Made by a program: the position numbers and the translations under genes | DNA from: Wuchereria bancrofti | Lineage: Eukaryota > Nematoda > Chromadorea > Rhabditida > Onchocercidae | DNA length: 56,156 bases | Reading direction: 5' to 3' | NCBI GenBank assembly: GCA_005281725.1 | Contig: SSBO01000014.1 | Span: 8,882-65,037, forward strand | Notes under the pieces: model-generated | What the model was told of the DNA's origin: nothing | Database searches by the model: none | The model's input: the letters and a program-made list of their open reading frames with translations, nothing else | Part shown: positions 11,736-25,002 of the stretch, piece by piece | Position numbering within the stretch: position 1 is the first letter of the stretch | Layout of the letters: each line of letters begins with the position of its first letter

Positions 11736-14700
11736 ATTCAAATTTCAGAAAAGAGCATTTGATATTACAAATGAAATGCGAAATATTCATCATCCGGATT
11801 TATTGAGAGTGATCTTTTATAAACTTGAAGCAATTGCATTACCATTGGATAATTTTAAGAGCAAAATATCAGTCTTATCATTACGTGGGCGTCCAACGGA
11901 TGCATTAATTCGTTCAGTGAGAGAAGTTGGTAATTTAAATAAATATTTTACAATAGTTATTTCGAATTTTAATTAATGATTTTTTCTAGTTAAAAATTTA
12001 ATAATAATGTTAACAATGAATTATTTTTATCATTTACAAAAAATAAATAAATAAAATATTCGTAATGAAAAATAAAACTTCAGATATTCAAACAAGCAAG
12101 TGAAAATGATTCCGAAACATCTGCTAATAGCCATTTACATACGATTTTAAATGAACTTGAAATGATTATGGAACCTAAGAATGACAAAAGTAAGTTATAT
12201 TTCTGAAATGAGAAAAAAAATGATTGAAATTTTAAAAAATATAACTTACCTACCCATGTGTAAGAATGAAAAAAGAGGTCTTTTTTTCTTTTTAAGCATT
12301 TTTACTATTTAGGGATTATTTTATTTATTTAATTCTTTCTGAATTTTAATTCATAATTTAGAAAACATTCATGAAAGACGATCGATACATGATGAAATTA
12401 ATTATTGGAAAAATCGAAAGGACAATGCTGCATTGCAATATTCCCAAGTATTTCAAATTCTTGAAGTGAAACTTGAAATGCTTACAAATTGTCGTATAGA
12501 TGAAATTTATGAAATTATTGATACTACTGAAGATTGTTTAAATCAACTTTGGAACTGTGAACCATCATTTCCGCAAAATCATATGAGACAAATTATAGAT
12601 AGTATCGGTAAACTGATTGTTTTATTTTTTTTTATTTTTTGTAATATTAATTTTACAGCAAATTTATTTCATTCTATTGAAAACACGATTATTTCAAAAT
12701 GAGTAAAAAATAATAAATTATTTAATAAAATAATGAAAATTATTTATCTCATATCATACAATAATCTTTTTAATTTATGATTTGATTAAACTTTCATTAA
12801 ATTAATGTTTCATTTTTAATCAATTTTTAGTAAAATATAATTTATTCATTAAATTTTATGTAATACGAATGTTATGAGTGTCAAAATGTTGATATTATTA
12901 ATATCATTAGTGCCCTTTGCTAGATAAAAATCTTTATCATATCAATATCAGAGCTTCATTCAGTGATAAGTATGTTACACTACTTATACATACTAACTCT
13001 AATAAAATATTAACTTTGTGTTAGTCATTTTCATATCTATTAGTTAAATATAATTTATTTATTTAATGTAATTTTATTCATTATGCATAATAATTATGAT
13101 ATAAATGTTCAAAAATATTCGTTTATAATATAAAATTTCATTAATTTATGCATAATAATTTCTTTCAGGTGCATTAATTATTAATTCGATAACAAATAAA
13201 ATTGAATTTAATAATATCTGGAACGATGATACACTGATCGATATTTTACATTTAATTATTTCCATTTGCGAACAATGGCAATTTGTAATTACAACACTTA
13301 TTGAACAATGGAAGCAAGATATTGATAATCCATGGAATGATGATCAATCAATAATTTCAATTTTTGAAATTATTCAAAAACATACTGATAAAGTATGTGC
13401 ATGTATATTTTTGCTTATTGAGATGATATTACAAATAAATTTTTTGCGCCACAAACTTTTTCATATTTTAAATTAATTTAATGTTACAAATTTGATGAAA
13501 ATATAATAAGTAATAAAAATATAATAATAAGTAATGATAAAATAATAATGGTGACAACTTTGATAAAAAATAATAGTAATAAAAGTATAATAATAAAAAA
13601 TAATAAGTGAATAAGTAAAAATATAATAATAATAACCAATAATGAATAAGTATAATAGTAAATAAATGATTCATTTAATTTTATAATAATTTTATATTTT
13701 TCAAATGATAATTAATATTTGAAGTTATTAAGAAATTTTTAATTGTATCACATAAAGTATATAATAATAATTAGTTTTTACAGATTTTATCATTGAAATT
13801 ATTAAGCCATCAAATGACTGAATTAATAAAAGATAAGAATGGACAAAAAGAAATGGAACAAATTATTCGAAATATTTTTGGTACAATGCCCATATTTACC
13901 TATGATATTTCTGTGCAACAAGATTGGAAAATTAAATTATTGGTTATTTTCATTTGAAATTATTTTAATTTAAAAATTTTCGTTTTGCATTGTTTATTGA
14001 GATTTGGGATATGGTAAATAATTTATAACAATATGATTAAAATTTATTTTTTTTAGAATTTTTTTTTTTGTTATTTGAAAATTTTTGAAACAAAGAAAAT
14101 TGCTTACATTTTCTACAAATACAAATTTTTGAAAATGGAATCATTTACTCATACTGTTTGTAATATTTGAATGTTTAAAGAATCCAATTTTAAGTACTAA
14201 ATTTTTGATTTGTTTTTGTCCTGGCAAGTTTTTAATTAACTTCAAATTTTACAATTTTTTTTTTTAAAAAAGAAAAAGTTTTGTTAGATTTGTTTTACAA
14301 TTGCTAATGTAATTAATTAGGTTTATGAAGTAATTACAAAAACATCAAATTGCTAATTTTGTACTAATTTAGGAAGTAGAACGATGCATTGAACCAATTA
14401 TGGAAAGAGCATTACCTGTTTTAAGGAAACGCTTACAATTTAATCAACTCACTGATGATGCTGTAAGTTTTGAAAAAAGAAAAAAAAAACTGAAGAAAAG
14501 GAAACTTTTTCCTTCAATTTCTCTATCGATTAGTTAAATCTGGTTTTCTTTCTTTTTTTTTTGAAATTAAAATTTTGATTAATTGTAAAGTACTAAAATA
14601 ACAACAATGTATATTATATCCTAATGTAAAAGATTACAAAACTGATAATTGATAAAACTGTTAAATTTATGTAAACAATTTAACAGCAAATTCATTGATA

Positions 14701-17700
14701 AAACAATTTAATTGCACTACGATCACTAATCATAATGACATTAAAGATTTTATTTACCACTAATATGTATATTGTTTTTTATATTTTATTATATTATATT
14801 CTAATTTTAAATTTTCAGGCAATTACTAATCTGATTAAATTTAAACATTTTTTAAATCGTCCAAGTATTAAGGAAAAACTTTCAATGGAAAGGTAAATAA
14901 TACTTCACTTTCATTTTTTTTTTTGTTTTTATTTACATTTTATGGATAATTTAAAATATAATTCTTCATTTCTTAAAAAAAAACAATATGTAAACTATTT
15001 TTTAATTCAGAGAAACATTGCTTAATCGTTTGGCAAATGCAGTAGAAATGCAAAAACGTGAAGTAATTGAACGAATTGCAACCAGTGATATACCAATTGG
15101 ACAATATCTTACAGAAATTGCTGCTAAAGTTATTTGGATTCGACGAGAAATTAATAAGGTAATTTTATAAATTAAAACTTTTGCTAAGATTTTTTTCTTT
15201 TTTTTTTTAATTTAAAGCTTGAAAACAAAAATTTGATAAAGTAATGCTAAGAAAAAAAGTTTTAATAAATAGCCTATTTTATGAAACGGATGACAACGGC
15301 GCAATAATGATTTTTGATACTGTTATTATGATGAAATTTTTGAAAAATTTTTATTTTTTTAAAATTTTCGAAAATAATAAATAATGATATGTTAACTTTG
15401 AAAACAATAAAGTAATAACTAAGTAAAAATTAGCTTAAATTTATTATTATTTTAAGATTGAAAACATCAAGATTGTATGCGACGAATTGTTAAACGATTT
15501 GGCAACTTATAAAACAATTCAAGTAAAAATTCGAAATGCAATTGATGAGATGCATTCGTTAGAATCTGATTGTCTTAGTAGTTGGTAAGTAAGCAAAATA
15601 AATTTAAAATTGAAAAAAGAAAAGAGTGGGAAGAAAAAAAAAGAATTAATAATGTATGAAATAATTAAAAAAAAAAAAAACTGTCACATTGTAGAGTTTT
15701 CAAAATGTTAAGTATTTTCAAATATATGCAAAATATTTTTCAAGATATTTCTGAATTTTAAAATTTAATTCAGTTTCTTTTTTTTTTTAAGTTTAAAATA
15801 TAATTAAAAAGTTTTAGGTGCCAAGAAATAATCAAAATAGTTTGTAATTCGACAAATTCAATTGCACTTGAAACAAGTGGTAAACTAATGAGTATTGAAC
15901 AGAAAGGTGGCAATTTGATTGTCAACTATAGCGATCGGTTAGTTCGCCTTCTCAGAGAAGTACGTCAGTTAATTGGTCTTGGATTTGTTTTACCGCAAAA
16001 AATTATTGAATGTGCTAATACCGGTGAACAATTCTACAAATATGCTATCATTCTTAAACAGGTTATTACATTTGTTTCCTTTTTTTTTTTTTTTTAAATT
16101 TGAAATTTTTCAAGTTTTTTTTATTTTTTTTTTTTCTTTTATGAAATTTGATAGAAATATTTTATTTGTAGTATATGAAAGTAACTATGCTTAGATTTTG
16201 AAAGTTATTGAGAATTTTAACAAAATTATTAAATTGCTGAAAAGAATAGGCATTAGCTAAATTCACATAATCCAAAGTGATAAATTAATGATTGATTAGA
16301 ATTTATCGCTGAATTGATAAATTAATCAATGATTTGAATAGAATTGAATAATTTTTTAATGATTGCTATGAAAAAATCTTTGTTTTTGAGTTTTTATGAT
16401 ATGTTTACTCATTTTGTTTAATTCTGACTATTATCTTGCAGATTACTTTTTATTTACACTTTTAAATGACTAAATTAAAAATGCACATTTGAAGGTAGCA
16501 CATTTCTATAATTCGGTGGATCAGCAAATGCTTCCGTGTCAACAAGCAATGATGTTAGATGAAGCTTTAGCATTCGAAAAATTAATCCTATCCGGAAAGA
16601 AAGGTGAAGCAACAACAAATACGGTTAGCTGGAATAATCCGAAACATCTTCAAGAATTCATCGAAAAGTTACAGGCAGCTGCTGAACGCTTAACTTTACA
16701 TAATAGGTAAATTAGTATGATACTTTTTAATTTATTCTTTTTACCTTTACTTTTTTGGTATTTTTTTTTTTTTTGTCTTCGATAACTATCATAATTTTAT
16801 TACTTGATAAATATAAACAAAAAATATTATCCAAAATTATCATTTTTATTAAAATACAACGTTTATTATTATTTAATTTTAGCAATGCAAAATTTTTGTT
16901 TTGTATATCAAAATTCAATATTATGTTTAAATATTAAAAATGCAAACATTAAATGGATATACTTTTAATTTAATATTAAATTATAATAAAAAATATGATA
17001 AAAAAGAATAAATGTAAAAAAAAAATTTTTTTTTTTCATTCATAATTTAATTAATCATCAATATTTTTCCATCATTTTTACGACGATTACGAAAAGCGCA
17101 TAACGAAATTTGTGATAAGATAAAACAGCTAATGAATTTGGATCTTCTAAAAGAAATTGATAAATGGAAAGATGTTATGGGTGAGATACGAAGTAAAATA
17201 GCGGAACAAGAACGAAGTATTGGTAATCGTAATAATATGATACCATGGTTATCACATTGGGATCGTCAACTTTATAAGGTTAATAGAAGTTTTTTTCATA
17301 TAAAAATTTTTTATAATTTTTCGAATTTTTTCTCAAAAAAAAAAAATTAAAACTTTAAAATTGTTTACTTTTTTATTTTTTTTTACAGACATTACAATTG
17401 CAATATCAATGGGGTATCGAAAGTCTTCATAAGCAAATTCCGTTAATTCAAGTTCAACTAGTATTTAAGTAAAGTTTATGAATAAATTTTATAACATTAT
17501 CTATCTTCTTCTATCTTTCTTTTTTTTCTTATAAATTTTGAATAGTTTAAAATAGTGATTTATAATGGATGTGAAATTTTGATATTTCATTTCAATATCA
17601 ATTAATATATTTATAGAGATCAGCAACTTGAATTACGACCACCATTAGAAGAAATTCGTGCCAAATATTATCGAGAATTGCGAAAATTTATTAGTATTCC

Positions 17701-20700
17701 ACAAAAATTTCACGGTGTTCAAGAAAGTGAACAAGTAAACAAAAGAGCATTTTAAAATATTTACTGACTAAAATCATATATCATCATTAAGTGCATTGCA
17801 TTCAGTATTATCTAAATGATCATTAAGTATAATTGCATGCAATTCATTTAGATTGCATTACATTTGCATGTTACACAGAGTTGTGCATGCTCATATTAAT
17901 CCTAAAATTATACCATTTTTTAATTTTTTTCCAAAATTCTACTGATTAATATATCAAAATAAAAAAAAAAAAAAAAACTATATTCTTATAAATTTTGAAA
18001 ATTTATTTGTTGAATTTTCATGATAAATAAATTCAAATTACGTAATTTCATCATTTATTATTATGTAATAAATTTCATTAAATATTTAGACTAATGAATT
18101 ATTTGCAAAAATGATCGAACATAATGCAAATCGATTTTGGAGTGTTTATGAAAAAGCAGAACAACTATTCGAGAAGCTTATTAATGTGGGAAATGAATTT
18201 GAGGTGAAAATTTTACTGATAATTTTTTTCCATTCTTTTTTTTTTTCGGAAATGATAAATAATGATATGGATTTATATGATGATTTTCAAGAAACAATCA
18301 ATTTGTGAAGCAAAAATTTTGATTTAAAATATAATTACATGTTAAATAAAAGATGAGAACTGAAAGATATTAATAATTTAAGGAGTAAATTTTGAAATTT
18401 GTTGAATTTTGACAAAAATTTATAGAGCTGGGTTGTGCTAGGCCAAGTTGATCTGGAAAGCTTAATTACAAAACATTTTAAACAAGCTGCAGACTGGGAA
18501 AATCAAATCAAATTACTGAAGGTGAGAGGAAGAGATGCTGAAAAATTGCCAAGGTAAAATATTAATAATTTAAAGTTAGCCGACTAATTTTTGATCTTTA
18601 AAGGTTTAATATTTTTTTCGATCATTCTGCAACAGCTTTTTTTTTTTTTTTTTGCTATCTACGAAAATCTTTCAAACAAGCAATAGAATATAAGTATGAG
18701 CACTAGGAATAATAGCACAATAATTTTAATCGCTTTTTTTTGAAGCTAAAATCTCAAAATAAAAGAAAATAATAATAAAACAACAAATTAAGTTTTTTTT
18801 TCTTTTGCGTTTGCCATTACTATTTAATTTTTTTTCTCTTTCCATTTCTCAAAATTAAATAAAAAAAATTCCTTAATTTATCAACTTTATACGTCATTTC
18901 TAAGCCATTAACTAAAGTTTCATTCTAAATTGTGTACGAATTTATCATAAACAACATTATTGATAAATAAGACATTTAAAAAATTTATGAAATATTACAG
19001 TGAAGTAAAATTGGAATGTATTATTGTTTCAACATCAGCCGTTAAAATTGCTATCGATGATATGCTACAACGTCTCTTTGACACGTTAATATGGACGTTA
19101 AGATATTCTATTAATAATGAAATTCACGTAATATTTTTTTGTAATCATTTTAATTAGGCAATGAATTACCTCAATTAATTTAATGAAAAATATTCTTAAA
19201 GCAATGCAAATGTTTCGAAATTTAATTACAATTAATTACAGTATGGAATTTTTCTTTTTTTTTTTTTAAAGAATACAATTCTCATTTACATATTTTGTTG
19301 ATTGCTTTTTTTTCTTTGTTTTCTCTCAGGATATCAATCGTTTCTTAAATCAAGCAATCGAAGTACTCAGTTCAAGACCACAATCAGTTGCCGAAATTGC
19401 AGATGCAAACCAAAAACATATTGAATTTGGAAAATTTAATAAAGAGGTCTTTTCAAACTAAATTATATTATAATTACATTATGAAGCATATCATATTTGA
19501 TAATTTTTATTTTACAATCAAAAAAAAAAATTTTCTTTTTTTTTAGCTGAAGAAGACGCTTGATTTAATTGAGGAAAAAAATGTTTTATTACGATCAGTT
19601 GGCGGAAGTGGTGCTGAACAATTACCAATTGTTTTAAAATTATGGGAGAAATTTGAGCTAATGTTAGACAGCCATCAGTTAATGATTAAAGAGCAGGTTT
19701 ATTATTTAAATCAAATTTAAATATAAACTTTATTTTTTTACATTTTCATTTATCAAAATACTTTCTTCACATTTTTTATCATTGTGAAAAAAAAAAAAAA
19801 AATGAAATATTAGTGTCGTCTTTTTATTTGGATATTAGGCAGAGAAATGTAGACCAGTTTTATTTTGAAAATTTTAGTGAATGCTTTATAGTTGTTCAAT
19901 TCAATCTATGAAATTTTTATTTGGATAAAAATAAGAAAAAAAATTTTTGACAAATATTTAAAGTAAGAACTTTTGATTTTTATCAAAACAATAATCATAT
20001 TAGATTTTCCTAAATTGAAAAATCAAAAAGTTTGTTTTTTGATTAATTAGTTGATAATTTAAACTGACGTTCATGAATTTAAATAAAAGATTTACTAAAT
20101 TTATGATACACTAATCAGATAGCTTATTATAATTTTATTAGCATGATCAAATTAATTAAGCATTGTTTAATTTTTCCTGTTTATTAGGTAGAGACACTGA
20201 AATCAAATGTTAAAACACGTCTGAAATCATTAAATGATGAAATTGAAAAATTATTTGTTCGCTGGAATCAATTCAAACCAAAAAATGAACTTTTTGACGA
20301 TGACAGAAATGCCTTAATTGGTGCAATACAATTTATCAAAGAAAAACGTGATGAATTCGATGAGTTACAACGAAAACGCGATTCTTTATTGTATGATAAA
20401 TTTAAATTACGAATATTTTCACATAGATTTTTGATTAGAGGAAAAAAGTTACAAATGTAAAAATGTTAGAGTATGATAATGATAAAGTTTATCAATGAAA
20501 AAATGCATAAATGAAAATTATTATTTAAGTATTTACATTTTTGTATGATAAATATGTTAAAATATTTGAGATTATTTTTGAAATTTATTCAATCTAAATA
20601 ATTACAAGATAATGTGTAAAAATTTTTGACAATAAATTTTGATTATTAAAATATCATATTTTGTTGATAATATTCAGAGCAGAATGTGAACAATTTGATA

Positions 20701-23700
20701 TCCAAAAATTAGAAATGCCACTTTTTGATGAAATGGAAATTGATCTTAAAAATTGTGAAAATAATTGGTTATTGTATGAACAATTTAATGTTGGTTTACA
20801 AGAAATGGCTAATGAAGAATGGATTTTGTTCAGGTAAATGTAATTGTTATTATTACTATAAGATTATTACTAATCAGTCAGTATTAATTGATCAAGTGTT
20901 AATTTTTTTAATTCCAAATTTTGTTCAATTCTTGCTTTTAACAGATGATGACTGATCGATCATAGAATTGTCCTACATGATAATATGATAATTATTGATG
21001 TAAAATGTTAGTATCATAAAGAATATAGTTGAAATATTTTTGAATATTTACTTGTCTTTTTTGACAATCACTAAACTGTTTTAACAATTTCTACTAGTTT
21101 TAAACAATTTCAAATTTTTTTTTTGCAGGTCAAAAACTTATCGTTTTGATGAATATTTACATGAATGGGATGATAAGTTGAAAAATTTGCCGGCTGCACA
21201 TATTACTGTTCGTTTACGTAAGGAAATTGATCAATTCAAGGTAAAAATCTTGAACATTTGTCAAAAATTCTCAAATTTCTTAAATTTATGTTAAGTAATA
21301 ATCTTTTTGCTTTAAAACATCATTTATTAATATTATTATTATTATTATTATTATTATTGGAGAGTTAATTCTCTATTTAAAACCAAAAAAGAAAACTTAA
21401 TTATCTATTTAAAACTAGAGAAATCTCTTCTTTTCTTTTTCGCTTAATTTCTTTTTTCTAATTATTAATTAGAGCATATTTTTGTATGAAATTTTCACCT
21501 ACTTTTTAGTATTTCATAAAAAAAAAAAACTCTTTTCTCTGGCTTTTATGAGCATTGGGAAAGTATATTATCAGTAATTATCAGTAAGATGGATAATAAG
21601 TTTACATTTTTTACATGATAGAGCGAAAATTTTTACTACTTTAGTGAAATTTCTAAATTTTGATAAAGTTATTAAAATTGAGAAGAATCAGAAAACAATG
21701 ATTTCATTTATAGTTTCATATATGAGGACTGAATGAAATAAGCTGTTTGAAATAAGTAATATAACTAATAGTTATATTTTATTTTGTTAAATTAGGAAAT
21801 GAGTGCTGGTTTGAAATACTGTCGTGGTGAAATCTTAAGCAGTGATCATTGGTTAATGTTATTTCGAATATTGGGCATGCCAAAAGGTACAACATTGGAA
21901 CATTTGCGTTTTGGTGATTTATTAAATGTTCATAAAATGATCGTCGAAAATTTGGAAGCATTAAAAAATTTGAATGAACGTGCTCAAGGTGAAGTTACAA
22001 TTCGTGAAGCTATTCAAGAGCTTGAACTTTGGGCTGAACAGGTTTTTTTTTTCCTTTATTTTATTGAAACATTTTTAATTATTATTTTCAACTCATTAAC
22101 TTCATCAATTGGTTTTTTTTTTTATCTAATTTATAATCCATTTTAAACTTTTTTTTTGACAAAAAAAAGTATCTTTTATTGTTTATTAGTATTTTTATTC
22201 ATCACATTTTTTTTTAAGAAAAGAATTGAAAAAAAATTTGAAATTTAGGCAGAATTTGTTTTAATTGACTATAAACATTCCAATGGAACAATTGTGAAAA
22301 TAATCAAAGATTGGAAAGATGCATTAAATTCGGTATTTTTTTGTTATTGCAATTTAATATTGAAATTTTATTATTTAATTTTTGATCAAAATAGAAGTAA
22401 AATGCAAATAGATCGATCTTTACACTTGTATTTTAGCATTTCTTCAAGTCATATTGACAATATCATATTCGCCATTTTTGATCAAATTTTTTTGTTCATT
22501 TTTATCTATTATTTGGTAGAATTATTAAAATTTATAAATTCATTGAATTTTATGAAATTAATTTTATAAAATTAAGGTGAAAGATAGTGAAGCATTACTA
22601 CAATCGCTAAAAAATTCTTCCTATTATGCTCAATTTACTGATAAAACATCAATATGGGAAACACGGTATATCATTTAACATATTTATCACATAATCCTAC
22701 ACTTTTAATTGTATATTTATATATTTCATTCAAATAGCAATAAAATAATATAATTTAAATTTAGGCAAATTTTTTTTTTTTTTTTTTAAATTTAGATTAG
22801 CTGAAACTGAACAATACATACAATGGATGAATGAAATACAGCGTAAATGGATTTATTTGGAGCCAATTTTTGGACGTGGATCACTTCCATCTGAAGCATC
22901 ACGCTTCAATCGAGTTGATAGTGAATTTCGTATCGTCTTAAATGGTTATTTATTTATTTTTTTAAATTATTTATTCTAGAAATATTTAAAATTATCGTAT
23001 AGTTAAAGAAATTACAAAGATTGCTCATCATTGTTTTCATTCATTTTTAATTGATGAAAACTTTACTGCTTTCTAGTTTTATTGTAAAAATTAAAAATTT
23101 AAAAATTTGATCAAATAGTTAAAATTTTCTAGAGGGAAAGTAAAGGAAGTAAAATGATAAAATTATTGAATTTTAAGTATAGAATTAGATTTCAATAAGA
23201 TTTTAAAATAATACAACAAAAATTAATTTATAGATGTGGTTGAGGATTCACGTATCGTTAGCTTAAGTACACGAACTTCTTTGAAGCGTACATTGGAACA
23301 AATCATTGATCAACTTAATCGTTGTCAAAAAGCCTTAAATCAATTTCTTGAAGTTTGTACACTATCAAAAAAAAAAAGAAAAAAACATTTAAATATATTT
23401 TATTTTATTTTCTAATATTGTTTATATTATCACAAAGTTAATATATATGAATGACCATTTCAAGAAGCAATATTTTTTGAGTATTTTTTAATTTTTTTTA
23501 GGAAAAACGAAATGCTTTTCCAAGATTTTATTTCTTGGGCGATGATGATCTGCTTGAAATGTTAGGTCAATTGATGAATGAAACAGTAATTCAAACACAT
23601 CTCAAGAAACTTTTCCAGGTATGCTCCATTTAAAATAATTGAATTGAAGTAATAATCATTTAAATCTAAAATTGAACCTTTAATCATAAATGAAAATGTA

Positions 23701-25002
23701 TCATGAAGCATTTGAAAATCTAATACGATATGCTAATGTTAATTAATAACTAACTTAATTTTGCTTTGAGTTTTGATAACATTTAAAAAAATTTTATATA
23801 TTTTTTTCCAATGAATATTTTTTTAATTTTCTAGAAGCATGAATTTAATTTCAAAAATCTGAAATGTTTAATAGGGAATTCATAAAGTTATATTTGGTGA
23901 TAATGGTGAGGCGATAATTGCAATGGTTTCCGGTGATGGTGAAACTGTTCAGCTATCAAAACCAGTCAGAATTATTCCTGAAGCGGAAGTAAAAAAAAAA
24001 AATTTTTTTTTTTCAAACCTTCAAATAGAAATGAAAGGAAAAAGTGTAGAAATTTAAACAATTCCTAACTGTATTTTAATATAATTTTTAATCAAATTTA
24101 ACTTCATGAAGAATGTTTCAGAAATGGTTGCAAGAACTTTCAAATGAAATGAAAAATACAATTCGAAAATTGATCACAAACTGTGTCGCTGAAACATCAC
24201 CGGATCCAGGAAAATATCCATCACAGGTTTTCCCTTTTTTTTTTTACTACTTTTTTTACTGATTACATTAAAATTTTAATTTTCTTTTTTAAAACAAATT
24301 TTCAGGTTCTATGTTTATCGGAACAAATTCGTTTCTGTGAAGCATGTGAACGAATTTTGAGTGGTAGAGGTGATTTGCAGAATTATCAGAAACAATTAAA
24401 ACAGACATTAGCAAATTATATTAATTCAAAAACAACAGATCATGTTTTAAAACTTAAATTAAAAGCACTTATAATGGATGTAATTCATAATATAAGTATT
24501 GTCGATGAGCTAATCAACAATTCACCCTGGTAAGAAACTTATTTTCTTAAATTTCACCTTTTTTTTTTTTTTTTATTCAGTAAGTACGTATTTATCTAAT
24601 TATCAATTTACTAATTGTGACGGTTATGATTTGTTAATGAGAAAACAATCGAATTCAATAAGAAATTCTATTTTAGAATTTATAAATAATAAAAATTTAA
24701 ATTTTTATTGATTTTCGAAATAAATTGCTTCTATTTAAATTATTAAATTATTTAATCTATGCTTAAGTAAATATATCAAATATAGGAAGTTTTGCATGAT
24801 TACTACTAGAAAAATTTTTTGCATCAGTTATGAAATGAAACTATTCAATTATTACTGATGAAAAAAAAAAAAAGTAAAAATAAATTTTAGCACTAAATCA
24901 TCATGGATTTGGCAAAAACAACTACGATATTATTTGGAATCAAAAGATCATGTGATAATACAACATATTAATACACGATTTGATTACACTTACGAATATC
25001 AG
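11354..25002 (+). other. che-3: che-3 part 1: tail and linker, exons 1-33
   Basis: Residues about 1-1610, which dimerise and bind intermediate/light-intermediate chains in this family. Exons: 11354-11515, 11749-11925, 12084-12189, 12362-12607, 13169-13392, 13784-13942, 14373-14462, 14819-14892, 15011-15158, 15457-15584, 15818-16061, 16495-16706, 17083-17278, 17389-17468, 17617-17734, 18090-18203, 18426-18553, 19001-19127, 19330-19446, 19547-19696, 20188-20390, 20678-20833, 21129-21240, 21796-22041, 22249-22332, 22577-22665, 22796-22944, 23234-23352, 23502-23618, 23875-23988, 24122-24226, 24306-24529, 24891-25002. Strongly dynein-2-like blocks include [15 protein letters not shown] (exon 11), [11 protein letters not shown] (exon 24), [15 protein letters not shown] (exon 27) and [14 protein letters not shown] (exon 29), the latter three in the linker. 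Confidence 0.88.
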
